A stretch of 64,000 nucleotides of DNA from SG-bin7 sp964498095 (lineage in GTDB: Bacteria > Bdellovibrionota > Bdellovibrionia > Bdellovibrionales > SG-bin7): positions 310,001 through 374,000 of the forward strand of contig CAZCFY010000001.1 of assembly GCA_964498095.1 (NCBI GenBank), given 5' to 3'. Both the position numbers and the translations under genes were made by a program. Every line of letters begins with the position of its first letter. The stretch's first letter is position 1. Below the pieces are notes generated by a model, which saw only the letters and a program-made list of their open reading frames with translations, was not told the origin of the DNA and ran no database searches. Positions 52,942-61,178 of this stretch are shown one piece after another.

Positions 52942-53585
52942 TGTGCCGCTCTCCTGGATTCCAACTTTTGCTGATTTGCCGAATTTACGGCTTCTGAGAT
53001 ACATTGGCTCAAGGGGGTTCCTTTTGGGCAAAGCGCTGGGAACTCATACGTAAGGTTATCACCTGTACATCTGACATTTTGCATTTCAAGAGTTTTATCG
53101 TCAGCATATTCTTTTCTCGGACCAACGGAATTGCATCCATTCGAAATCTTTTGCTCAATTCTTTGATCTCTGATACACGCATGGTTTTCCATGTTAGATT
53201 TGTCAATACCTGAAACAAACCCTTTAGGACACTTTATACTTTTTGGGAGAGCGAAGCTACCCACCGCAGCCAATGCTACACAAAGATTTTTTCTGCCTTT
53301 TTCATATGGGGGAGACGAAACTACAAAAGTTGCGTAGACCTTAGGGCATTTCAAGTTTGAGGTAAAGACGGTAGAAGACTTTTTTGCACATCCAATGGAT
53401 GTTACGTCATGATTAATGCACATCCCAGCGTCTATAGGAATAGCGACATAATCGTTAGCCCCACAACTTTTATAGTCACAGTTTGTCCTACTTTCGTAAA
53501 AACCGTCCTCATCAAAGACAGCTGTATTACCCGAGGACGAAAGTATTGTTCCGAAAAATGTCACTAAAAGAAAGATTGCATTCAT
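52938..53585 (-). CDS. Cys-rich secreted hypothetical protein
   Basis: 215 residues. ATG 53585 gives a signal peptide (NAIFLLVTFFGTILSSSG), whereas the longer in-frame reading lacks one. The mature part has about 13 Cys, spaced CDYKSCGANDY, MCINHD, GCAKKSS, KCPKVYA, LCVALA, KCPKGF, HACIRDQ, GCNSVG, RCTGD, LCPKG, QCISE. It resembles secreted multi-disulfide surface proteins. It overlaps the small secreted gene by 4 nt and is divergent from the pseudogene to its right. Function unknown. Confidence 0.72.
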   Translation of the reverse strand: MNAIFLLVTFFGTILSSSGNTAVFDEDGFYESRTNCDYKSCGANDYVAIPIDAGMCINHDVTSIGCAKKSSTVFTSNLKCPKVYATFVVSSPPYEKGRKNLCVALAAVGSFALPKSIKCPKGFVSGIDKSNMENHACIRDQRIEQKISNGCNSVGPRKEYADDKTLEMQNVRCTGDNLTYEFPALCPKGTPLSQCISEAVNSANQQKLESRRAAQ

Positions 53586-53664
53586 GCCAAACAATCGGTT
53601 TTTCGCCGACTCCGCTTTACTGAGAGTTAGTCTAGTTTCAAAACCAAATGGGATGTAAACTTGA

Positions 53665-54483
53665 ATCTGGACTTTGGATCGCTCCCGATATCTTGCTGCT
53701 TCCGGAGCGTGTGCTTCAAATATTAAGGTTTGCGATGTCACCAACGGAAAAGGCGAGCAACTCTGGGACGGCATGAAATACGGTTCATGTGTCGCTAAAA
53801 CTTGTAACAACACTTTTCACCTAGAAAACAATGCTTGTATGCCAAATGTTCACTCGTGTGATTTGCCCAACGCCAAAGGCACTGAGAATTAGGAGAAGTA
53901 TGGTGCTTGTGTGTTTGCAAGCTGTAATCAAGGTTATCAACGTTCAGGCAACACCTGCACAGCTTCCTTGGTCGGAAAATTTAGATCACCTTGCTACGAT
54001 TCTGGTGGAGTCGATGTTCATTACACCAATAATTTTATTGACGACAGTAAACACCAGTTAATTGGTACAGTGTTTTACAATCCTGGAGCGCCAAACACTT
54101 GTACGACTGGTTATCGTCAAGTTATCCAAAACCAAACTTATGCGAGAATTAACGAATCGCCCTATGTAGCTGGTGCAGTTGAAGTTGATTTCAGTAAGGT
54201 CAATTTGACAATCACTTTGTTGTCAGACCTTGCGGTCGCTGACCACAACGCCATTGCTTACTGCGGTTTCACAGGCTGGCAGAAAAACGTAGCGTATAAC
54301 TTTGCCTACGCCGCTTGTAATATTCCAGCAGGCGTGGTTAAGACGATTAACCAAGTTAAAGGTGATACCCTTTATGTGGGAGACTTCATATCACAAAAAC
54401 TGGTGTCCGGGAAATCGGGGCTAGATCAATCGGCCTTGAGAAAATTTAAAAAAATTTGTTACTCCTCTGGCCGGAAATTCTGA
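53665..54483 (+). pseudogene. Surface-protein remnant broken by an in-frame TAG
   Basis: One frame runs from about 53665 to 54483 with a single TAG at about 53890. Before it are Cys repeats: CDVTNGKGEQLWDGMKYGSC and, after VAKTC, CDLPNAKGTEN. The stop stands where the repeat has Trp (QLWDGMKYG versus EN*EKYGACV), consistent with a TGG-to-TAG change. After it come SCNQGYQRSGNTC and a non-repeat C-terminal domain (GKFRSPCYDSGGVDVHYTNN, AIAYCGFTGWQKNVAYNF). No signal peptide or proper start exists: a TGA lies just upstream at 53662. This is a 5'-truncated relic of a larger repeat protein. Confidence 0.8.
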
Positions 54484-54640
54484 ACCGGGGTTTTTAGGAC
54501 AGGTTTTGCTACTCCAAAATTTATGCAAATTCTCCCAAAGCCGTTATTGTAAAGTGCGCCCTTTCTTATCGGACTGTTGCTACGGAGTTTCTGACCAGAA
54601 AGACTGAGCTTAGTGTTACCATAACCACTTCAAAAATGGC

Positions 54641-54671
54641 TGAGCGATAACCAACATTGGTTAGGCTCAGC
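54641..54671. repeat. Hairpin upstream of recombinase module
   Basis: CTGAGC-GA-TAACCAA-CAT-TTGGTTA-G-GCTCAG: two stacked stems of 6 and 7 bp. No T-run follows on either strand, so it may be a structured RNA or protein site rather than a terminator. Confidence 0.4.
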
Positions 54672-55184
54672 TGTCCAAATGCCGCGCAATTCAAGACCAT
54701 AAATCCTGACCAAGTCTCTATTCGTAGACCAAAAAAGTTATTCTTTTGTCTCTAGATATAGACGAAAATATCTCTACTTTTTCCCGAATTAGAGACCTGA
54801 TCTAAAAACCTTCCACAACTTCGCACAGTTATAAAACTCAGACATTTTGGCACAAAACGGACTCTCCTTTGCACTTATAAATAGTGAGATCGAGCAAAAA
54901 CGAAGTTTGAATCGAAAAAGGAATAACGTGATTTTTAAATTTCTACAAAACACATATTTAAAAACGGCAGTTGGAGGAATTCCACGTCCAATATGTTTGA
55001 AATTCATCGACAAAACATTTCTGAACTCATTTTCCAACATCTATTGCAATTCGAAAAAACATTTTCGCAAGGGCTCAAAGACTTCAGAGTCCAGCACAGT
55101 GAACCTGGATTTTTTCAAACAAGAATCTCTAGGCGAAAATTTCGAGAACTTTAGTATTAATAACAAGTTAGTGGAATACTGCCC

Positions 55185-55267
55185 GCCGAATTACGCCCCT
55201 CTAAAGCCTCTTGACTCCTCCCACCCGACAACGGTTGGAAGGAGTCAAGAGGACGGGGCTATTCGGC
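55185..55267 (+). repeat. 83-nt long bipartite hairpin upstream of recombinase module
   Basis: Outer stem GCCGAAT/ATTCGGC and GCCCC/GGGGC, inner stem CCTCTTGACTCCT/AGGAGTCAAGAGG (13 bp exact) with a short loop of about 18 nt containing ACCCGACAACGGTT. It lies 93 nt upstream of the small gene at 55360. It could be a regulatory leader, an element end, or a recombination site. Confidence 0.6.
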
Positions 55268-55359
55268 GTGCCCTATTTGGAGGAGGTAACAATGTAGGGG
55301 TTAAAAGAGAAAGTAAAAAAGAATATTTAAACAAATCGCTGTCAAAGGAGTAAAACGAA

Positions 55360-55506
55360 ATGTATCAGAATATTGAAATCAATAAGGTGGCTATTCCATC
55401 CGAAAGCTATAACAAAAAAGTTAATTGTGTGGTTGATGCCTTGCTTTTAATTGACCAGAAAATGTTTCCAAGCAAAAGTTTATCAAACTCCCAGGAGGTT
55501 GCATGA
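55360..55506 (+). CDS. 48-aa small protein coupled to the serine recombinase
   Basis: ATG 55360 is preceded by AAAGGAG at 9 nt. The product MYQNIEINKVAIP...SNSQEVA is 48 residues, with one hydrophobic stretch (VVDALLLI) and no Cys pattern. Its TGA overlaps the recombinase ATG (ATGA, 55503-55506), and the recombinase Shine-Dalgarno (CAGGAGG) lies inside its last codons. The tight coupling makes it a real gene. It may be a recombination directionality factor or an accessory protein; no family was recognised. Confidence 0.65.
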   Translation: MYQNIEINKVAIPSESYNKKVNCVVDALLLIDQKMFPSKSLSNSQEVA

Positions 55507-57083
55507 AGCGTGTAGCACTTTACGTTAGAGTAAGTACTGAGGAGCAAGCGCGCATTCAAGATGGCTCACTGGTATCGCAGCGAAAGAGGCTCGAGGAATA
55601 TGTCGAAGGACAACTTCGTCGTGATTCAAGCTGGGGCAATGTTGTCGATATTTATTGCGATGAAGGCAAATCGGCAAAAGATTTAAACCGCCCGGAATTT
55701 CAAAGACTCCTAAACGATGTTCGTTTGGGACGCGTAAATTTAATTCTTGCGACAGAACTTTCGCGGATGTCTCGGTCAATTAGAGATTTTTGTGACATCT
55801 GGGATCTATTTAAAAAACATAATACCAATTTTATTACATTGCGCGAACAATTCGATACGACATCTGCGGCCGGTGAAATGATGGTCTTTAATTTAATCAA
55901 CTTCGCGCAATTTGAACGAAAACAAACGGCTGAAAGGATTTCCGCTAACTGGGCGTCGCGTGCGAAGCGTGGCCTGTGGAACGGCGGCATGATTCCACTT
56001 GGCTTTGATCGCAAGCCGAAAAATCCTGGCGAGCTGTTAATTAACCTAAGCGAAGCAAGTCTTGTTAAAAACATTTTCAATTTGTTTTTGGAAACAGGAT
56101 CTGTTCGAAAAACCTGTCTAGAATTAACTCGTAAAGGCCATTATTCGAAAAAGTTTACCAATAAGCATGGTGATGAAAAAGGAGGTGGACATTTTACGAT
56201 TCCGTCGGTTCAAAGAATTCTTACCAATAAGTCTTACATTGGTTTACGCGAAATCGGTATTTCTAAAGGAAAAGCTGAAGTCGTCAAAGCCAACTGGCCC
56301 GCAATTATTGAACTTGATCTCTTTAACAAAGTTCAAGACCGTCTCGCACTCAATAAGAATAAGTATAAGCCAGAAGAATGGAAAAAATATCCATTTGCGC
56401 TTACTGAGCTTTTAGTATGTGGCGAATGCGGTAAACAATTAGGCGGCAAATCAGGTCACGGCAGAAATGGAAAACATTTTTACTACGGTCATGCTCGCCA
56501 ACTTAACTCTGACGGCATTACGCATTTAAAACGCTGTCAGCTTGAAAACGTGCGCGCGCCGAGGATCGAAGAAATCATTTTGCAGTCTTTGAAGAAGCTC
56601 GTGAATGATCCCGCGTTACTAAAAACGTGGCTAGAAATCTATTCGGCGAAAACGACGTCAGATGTTCCCGCGCTGGAAGTACGGATTAAGGCGATTGAGT
56701 CAGAAATTTCTACTCAAAGTCGTCGTCGCGACAACCTGATGGTGCGTCTATCCGATCTTCCAAAAGAAATTTCAGCTGACCACATCTATGAACAACTGCA
56801 ACTGCTCGATCAAAAGATTCAAGAATTAGAATCTACAAAATCGAATCTAGGGTCGGAGAGAAGATCCTTCGCAGGGGCTATCGACCAAAACGAATTACTC
56901 TTTCGCATTCGCCGAGCCATTAACAACTTAGAAAATACTCCCGTCGAAAATCGACGTCCTATATTTTCTAACTTAATAAAGTTTGCTGAACTCTATCCAA
57001 CAAAAATTAGGCTTGGGGTCTATGCCCCGGCCACCCGTGACGGTTCGTGTACCGTTACGAGTGGTGCGCCAGAGTGGATTTGA
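55503..57083 (+). CDS. Large serine recombinase (site-specific integrase)
   Basis: 526 residues. The N-terminal resolvase domain has the catalytic S11 in ALYVRVSTEEQ, ILATELSRMSRS and EMMVFNLINFAQFERKQTAERI. It is followed by a recombinase domain (GMIPLGFDRKPKN, VQRILTNKSYIGLREIG), a zinc ribbon (LVCGECGKQLGG ... KRCQLEN) and a C-terminal coiled coil (about 390-450, IKAIESEISTQSRRRDNL). This is the architecture of phage/ICE integrases. Its 3' end extends 22 nt into the tRNA-Leu gene on the other strand. It is coupled to a 48-aa gene upstream. Confidence 0.93.
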   Translation: MKRVALYVRVSTEEQARIQDGSLVSQRKRLEEYVEGQLRRDSSWGNVVDIYCDEGKSAKDLNRPEFQRLLNDVRLGRVNLILATELSRMSRSIRDFCDIWDLFKKHNTNFITLREQFDTTSAAGEMMVFNLINFAQFERKQTAERISANWASRAKRGLWNGGMIPLGFDRKPKNPGELLINLSEASLVKNIFNLFLETGSVRKTCLELTRKGHYSKKFTNKHGDEKGGGHFTIPSVQRILTNKSYIGLREIGISKGKAEVVKANWPAIIELDLFNKVQDRLALNKNKYKPEEWKKYPFALTELLVCGECGKQLGGKSGHGRNGKHFYYGHARQLNSDGITHLKRCQLENVRAPRIEEIILQSLKKLVNDPALLKTWLEIYSAKTTSDVPALEVRIKAIESEISTQSRRRDNLMVRLSDLPKEISADHIYEQLQLLDQKIQELESTKSNLGSERRSFAGAIDQNELLFRIRRAINNLENTPVENRRPIFSNLIKFAELYPTKIRLGVYAPATRDGSCTVTSGAPEWI

Positions 57084-57148
57084 ACCACCACGGTATTGCT
57101 ACCGCCAGCCCCTCAAGCTGGTGCGTCTGCCAATTTCGCCACTGGCGC
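57062..57148 (-). tRNA. tRNA-Leu (anticodon GAG)
   Basis: Read on the minus strand, the acceptor stem GCGCCAG (57148-57142) pairs with CTGGCGC near the 3' end, followed by discriminator A and an encoded CCA (57064-57062). The anticodon loop is CTTGAGG with anticodon GAG, and the T-loop segment GGTTCAAATCC is standard. A long variable arm (CGGTAGCAATACCG region) marks a class II leucine tRNA. The 3' end overlaps the end of the serine recombinase gene, as expected for an integration site. Confidence 0.95.
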
Positions 57149-57313
57149 GCATACCAAATTCTTTATGGCGCCGGCAAAGGCAAAAAGGATACCTTTAAGA
57201 AAACGGCGTACCTCTTGGTATAGGACCTAGGCCTAAATTTTTCAATCATTAACCGCGCCGAAATCTTAGGCAGTCTTACAAATATTGACCCCGCCATGGA
57301 TGGGAGGCCGGTT

Positions 57314-57463
57314 ATGAAGCTTAAATCTGACATTAATAAGGTCGAAGAACTCGCGGAAACCCTTCGGGTTTTTAGGCAGACCTCAGATTCGCGCACAAAA
57401 GCCCTTTTGATCTCATATATTCAAACGTTAATCCGCCAAATCTATAAGGAGAAAAATCAATGA
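57314..57463 (+). CDS. 49-aa small protein, first of a coupled pair
   Basis: ATG 57314 lies 6 nt after GGGAGG. The product (KLKSDINKVEELAETLRVF ... LRQIYKEKNQ) is charged and helical. An in-frame ATG at 57296 would add 6 residues with a poorer ribosome site. Its TGA overlaps the next ATG (ATGA). No family recognised; the operon-like coupling suggests it is real. Confidence 0.55.
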   Translation: MKLKSDINKVEELAETLRVFRQTSDSRTKALLISYIQTLIRQIYKEKNQ

Positions 57464-57600
57464 GTGACATAGTTATCGTCGCCGTTTTCTGCGCGCTCTA
57501 CGTCAGTTTTGTGGTCCTATACACAAGTTACGTTGTTGGCTACAGCATTGCCAAAAAGGCCCGCCGTAAAAAGCCTATTTTGAATTTGCTTTCTGACTGA
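57460..57600 (+). CDS. 46-aa single-pass membrane mini-protein
   Basis: ATG 57460 overlaps the previous stop, with AAGGAG 8 nt upstream. The chain is one transmembrane helix (IVIVAVFCALYVSFVVLYTSYVVG) followed by a basic tail (AKKARRKKPI). It may be a small regulatory or structural membrane protein. It overlaps the convergent Hpt gene by 26 nt. Confidence 0.55.
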   Translation: MSDIVIVAVFCALYVSFVVLYTSYVVGYSIAKKARRKKPILNLLSD

Positions 57601-57919
57601 GTTCCTTGAGGTCGAATTCGAAAGTCTTAAACTCTTGATCCAGGGTTTTTAATAATCCCGGCACCGACTCTCCACGGTGCTCCCGCCCAGAAATCTCGAG
57701 CTGATAAACGCAGTCGTAAAATCCCTGGCACCCGAAGTGCGCGATTGAACCTTTAAGTTTATGCGCGTGATGCTCGAGTTGTTCAAAATTCTTGGCGTTT
57801 GCCGCCGTCTGAATATTACCGATGTATTCTGGGACCTTTTCCTGACAAAGTTGAACGAGCTCTCTAATTAAGTCCCAGTCACTATCAAAGGCTTCTAGTA
57901 GTCCATTTACATCAATCAT
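57575..57919 (-). CDS. Histidine phosphotransfer (Hpt) domain protein
   Basis: A 114-residue four-helix bundle with the phospho-histidine in HHAHKLKGSIAHFG (H53). The flanking DWDLIRELVQLCQEKVPEYI and a helical tail are typical Hpt. It would relay phosphate between a hybrid kinase and a response regulator. The window has a stand-alone receiver at 39.1-39.5 kb, but any pairing is conjecture. Convergent overlap with the membrane mini-protein. Confidence 0.9.
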   Translation of the reverse strand: MIDVNGLLEAFDSDWDLIRELVQLCQEKVPEYIGNIQTAANAKNFEQLEHHAHKLKGSIAHFGCQGFYDCVYQLEISGREHRGESVPGLLKTLDQEFKTFEFDLKELSQKANSK

Positions 57920-58072
57920 AGAAACACCCTCCGTGGACGCTCTGTCATAATGTTAAACGATTTTCGCAAAATTCCAAGTTTTACGTGAGTTAATAATTAC
58001 CTAACTCAAACAAGTCCGACCGGTTACATAATCCTAGTTTACAGAACAAAACATCTCAAGATGAGATCTTAG

Positions 58073-59122
58073 CTATTTCTTAGGACTGACACCAATCAGC
58101 TGCTCTACTAAGCTAGAATTGCTTAGATCAAGGTCTCCGTCGTGTTGCTCGATTCCTGTGCGCTCACCTTGGCCATTGAGAACAATCATTTCGCCACTAA
58201 CTTTTGTGGTCGCAAGTTCCACTACTATTTGGGCATGCACGGTAAACTGGGCCTCCGTTAGCTCCATGGACCATTTCGTTCCATTTTCGCCAGGCTCATT
58301 AATCTTAGCCTTATCGGCGGCTCGGGATTTTATTTTTTCAGCCACTGAGGGCAAAAGATTTATCGCGGCAAACTGGGTTTGCTTATAAAGCACTATGGAT
58401 TTTACGATTACGGGGTAAAACCCACGCGTTCGGTCAATATACTTAATTAACATTTGCATACAGGCGGGATCAAAGCAGCGGACTTGCGCCATATACCGAT
58501 CTTTGGCCGAAACCGGTTGCGCTGCGGGTTTTCCCGCAACGCTAGAACGCACCATCGGCTTTTTTTGCAGAGCCGCTGTCTGTTGTTCCGCTTCATTTTG
58601 CTCTTCGTTTGAAAGACCCGCTTCGTTTAAAAGCTGAGCTTCGTCAACGAGGGACGCATCATCGGCCGCCTGCACCGCTTTAAGCTGACCCGTGCCGCTC
58701 TTCGTGTTTACGCTACCTTCTAAAATAATTTTGCTATCGGCAGTTTTTACGCGCAAAAAGATGTTTTCGCCTTGCATTTGCGGGTAGTCGATAACGGCGC
58801 CGCGGAAAATGCGGTCCAAAGAAAGATTTGCGTCAGCTTGTTTTTTATCTGTTCCTAATGCCGTTGAATAGGCTTGTTTAAAATCTCGCGCTAAAGATAA
58901 AAACGGTGTCTCCGGCTTTGGTTTTGTCGAATTAGGATTTCCCGCTAACACTTCGCGAATGGAATTATCAAATTTCTGACTTACCTTTTGCCCCATGGCT
59001 GTACCCGTCTGATTGCCTGCGCCAGGAGTGCCGCGCACTTTACCGTTACGGTTACTGCCGCACGCAACTACGAAGCCTACACATAACAAAATTGAAACTT
59101 CAGCTAAGCGTTTTGAGCTCAT
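58073..59122 (-). CDS. Predicted lipoprotein, unknown function
   Basis: 349 residues. ATG 59122 is preceded by CGGAGGAAAA. The signal has lipobox V-V-A-C (LLCVGFVVACGSN). The middle contains a Glu/Gln-rich segment (LSNEEQNEAEQQTAAL), and the C-terminal part is beta-rich with one Cys pair (RCFDPACMQ). No family recognised. Stands alone. Confidence 0.75.
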   Translation of the reverse strand: MSSKRLAEVSILLCVGFVVACGSNRNGKVRGTPGAGNQTGTAMGQKVSQKFDNSIREVLAGNPNSTKPKPETPFLSLARDFKQAYSTALGTDKKQADANLSLDRIFRGAVIDYPQMQGENIFLRVKTADSKIILEGSVNTKSGTGQLKAVQAADDASLVDEAQLLNEAGLSNEEQNEAEQQTAALQKKPMVRSSVAGKPAAQPVSAKDRYMAQVRCFDPACMQMLIKYIDRTRGFYPVIVKSIVLYKQTQFAAINLLPSVAEKIKSRAADKAKINEPGENGTKWSMELTEAQFTVHAQIVVELATTKVSGEMIVLNGQGERTGIEQHDGDLDLSNSSLVEQLIGVSPKK

Positions 59123-59324
59123 TTTTCCTCCGCGAAGTTCGCACATATTTTCGCGATTTTAAGTAGATGCAAGCCCAGTACCTAAGACTTTAAGGACCAA
59201 ATGCTATATACCTTAAATAATTAAGCATTTGCCGTAAATTGGTTAGGCAGAGGGCGCAAATTCGGCCTTGACTGAAATTAAGCCGTGGGGGGAAGATTAA
59301 CCATCACAATACAAGGAGGTATGA

Positions 59325-59882
59325 GTGAAGCGATTAATTTCTATATTAGCGGTTTCCTTGATTGGATCCATCGGATTCAGCAACGACACTGACCTTGCTC
59401 TTGCTATTCACAAAGCCACCCTTCCCAGCTTAAAAGGCATTTTAAACTGGAAAGTCGGCCAAGAAACGAATAGCAATATTACTCTCATGGGCATGAGCGG
59501 AACTATGAGCGCCAAAGTGGCCTCAGAAACCGATAAAGGCTTTTGGCTTGATCAAGTGATTTCGATCATGGGTCAAGAACAAAACATCGAAGCTCTTTTT
59601 AGCAAAGAAGATGGAACCATCTTAGAGCTTAAAGTAAATGGTCAAAAGCAAGCTCCCCCGGAACCACCCGAAATGGAAGTTGAAGAAATGAAAGAAACTA
59701 ACATTTCAGTTCCTGCCGGAAAATTTGATTGTACCTATGCCAAATTGAAGGATTTAAAAAGTAACGAAGTTACTGAGGCATGGTTAAACATGAAAGAGAT
59801 TCCCATCAACGGCATGCTCAAAATGATCGCTAATCAGCGCGGCATGCAAATCGTTTCTGAGCTTACTTCTTTTAAAAAGTAA
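59325..59882 (+). CDS. Secreted hypothetical protein
   Basis: 185 residues, GTG start (AAGGAGG 6 nt upstream). Signal peptide KRLISILAVSLIGSIGFS-N. The mature domain is beta-rich (NITLMGMSGTMSAKVASETDKGF, MEVEEMKETNISVPAGKFDC), resembling outer-membrane lipoprotein-sorting-like or DUF4412-like folds. One Cys (FDCTYAK). It ends just before a strong terminator shared with folC. Family uncertain. Confidence 0.72.
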   Translation: MKRLISILAVSLIGSIGFSNDTDLALAIHKATLPSLKGILNWKVGQETNSNITLMGMSGTMSAKVASETDKGFWLDQVISIMGQEQNIEALFSKEDGTILELKVNGQKQAPPEPPEMEVEEMKETNISVPAGKFDCTYAKLKDLKSNEVTEAWLNMKEIPINGMLKMIANQRGMQIVSELTSFKK

Positions 59883-59905
59883 GTTATCAGTTATAGTTTT
59901 CCTAG

Positions 59906-59939
59906 AAAAGGTAACAGTTTAGGCTGTTACCTTTTTTTT
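59906..59939. terminator. Bidirectional intrinsic terminator
   Basis: AAAAGGTAACAG-TTTAGG-CTGTTACCTTTT followed by a T-run. The stem (12 bp with the A/T ends) has a T-run on the + side, and the minus-strand reading also ends in T's (from AAAA). It terminates both the secreted protein gene and folC; the folC stop (TAA) lies in the loop. Its stem sequence GGTAACAG resembles the start of the repeat family at 3053 and 8238. Confidence 0.85.
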
Positions 59940-61178
59940 ATTTTCGGCGATGGCCTTAACTTCACCCACCAAATAAAGCGATCCGGAAACCAAAACTAAA
60001 TCTTCGGGACCCGCTTTTTCGAGAGCATAATCCAAAGCCTTTTGGGGTTGCGGTTCTTTATGAAAATCACTCTTATATTCACTAATTTTTAGGCCACGAA
60101 AGGGTGTTTCCGTTAGAATTATGTTTATATTGGGAATTGTTTTAAAAACATTTAACATCTCCGCCGCGGCTTTGGCTTTACCAATCCCAATCACCGCCCA
60201 GAGATTGTCATAATTGAAGTGGACCAGAATTTCCTTGAGGCTCTCTACTCCCTGCGGATTGTGATCGCCAGAAAAATAAATTCGCCGGCCACGATAATTT
60301 TGCCAATCCATGCGGCCTGGCCAGTTAACTTTAGAAAGTGCGGGCAAAAATTCTTGCGGCGAAAAACCCAGTTCCTTAAAGACTATCAGCGCTAGACTTG
60401 AATTTTCGGCAGCCCGCGCGCCTAAAAGACTTAAGGGAGCCTTACCCCATGGGGTTTCTAAAATGTATTGGGGGGCTGTCAGCGGCTCCGTTGCCGTCTG
60501 AACGCGATACCCAAAACTCTTAGCCTCTACAAACTGGGCCGCGGATTTATCCTTAAAGTTTAGGAATAATTTTTCAATCTCTGAGGCCACCGGCAAATGC
60601 ACCACTTTGTGATTTTTCTCGTCACGCACGATGCCTAATTTATTTTTGGCAATATCCCAAAGCGACTCCCCTAAAATATCCTGATGATCCAGTCCTAAGC
60701 GGCAAATGACGGAAGTGTCATGGTCAAAGGCGTTGGTCGCGTCCCATATACCGCCAAGCCCCACCTCGTAAATTATCCAGTCGCATTTTTCCTGCACGAA
60801 AACCCAGTGCGCCATCAGCGTTAACATTTCAAAATGGCTTAGACGGTCGTGAGGAATTTTTTGTTTTACGGCAGCAAAAGCGGCCACAAACTGATTTTCC
60901 GCAATAGGTTTCGAGTTAACGCGAATACGTTCGGTAGTTTCGACTAAATGCGGAGAGGTATAGAGGCCAACTTTTGCACCCGTGGCCTCTAACAAAACCG
61001 AAAGTGTTGCCGCCGTCGTCCCCTTACCATTTGTACCGGCGATCACGATAACACGCGAAGGATCATATTTAAGATTTAAAGCGACCAAGCCTTCTTTTAC
61101 CGGCAGTAAACTCGGCGCCCGGTCCGGCATTATCACCCGCTCTTCGAGATCTTTTACGACTTCTCTATAAGACAGCAT
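59919..61178 (-). CDS. folC: Folylpolyglutamate/dihydrofolate synthase
   Basis: 419 residues. P-loop VIAGTNGKGTTAATLSVLL, ligand region LSHFEMLTLMAHWVF, IYEVGLGGIWDATNAF, and the C-terminal domain NWPGRMDWQNYRGRRIYFSGDHNPQGVESL. It adds glutamate to dihydropteroate/folates. ATG 61178 starts the domain; longer in-frame codons overlap the folKP gene and are not used. It overlaps folKP by 14 nt, forming a folate operon, and its stop lies in a terminator loop. Confidence 0.94.
   Translation of the reverse strand: MLSYREVVKDLEERVIMPDRAPSLLPVKEGLVALNLKYDPSRVIVIAGTNGKGTTAATLSVLLEATGAKVGLYTSPHLVETTERIRVNSKPIAENQFVAAFAAVKQKIPHDRLSHFEMLTLMAHWVFVQEKCDWIIYEVGLGGIWDATNAFDHDTSVICRLGLDHQDILGESLWDIAKNKLGIVRDEKNHKVVHLPVASEIEKLFLNFKDKSAAQFVEAKSFGYRVQTATEPLTAPQYILETPWGKAPLSLLGARAAENSSLALIVFKELGFSPQEFLPALSKVNWPGRMDWQNYRGRRIYFSGDHNPQGVESLKEILVHFNYDNLWAVIGIGKAKAAAEMLNVFKTIPNINIILTETPFRGLKISEYKSDFHKEPQPQKALDYALEKAGPEDLVLVSGSLYLVGEVKAIAENKKKVTA

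Larger units (their letters stand above)
54484..55359. other. 876-nt stretch without a confident gene
   Basis: It contains two notable hairpins (54641-54671 and 55185-55267). A frame of 168 codons from TTG 54847 to 55353 spans the second hairpin; its composition (Asn/Lys/Ser-rich, no domain) does not persuade. The block is AT-rich and probably belongs to the integrated element. Confidence 0.4.

Noticed and set aside
52942..53031. Extended start for the 91-aa secreted gene
   Set aside because: The extra 30 codons overlap the upstream gene and remove the signal peptide from the N-terminus.
53586..53813. Extended start for the Cys-rich secreted gene at 52938
   Set aside because: The extra 76 codons lack a ribosome site and would bury the signal peptide internally; they lie antisense to the pseudogene.
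54847..55353. 168-codon frame starting at TTG
   Set aside because: No recognisable domain, no ribosome site, and it reads through the long hairpin; treated as non-coding until homologues are found.
57000..57060. attL repeat of the tRNA 3' end left of the recombinase
   Set aside because: I scanned for GTGGATTTGAACCACC-type sequence elsewhere in the window and did not see a second copy, so the element's left end is undefined.
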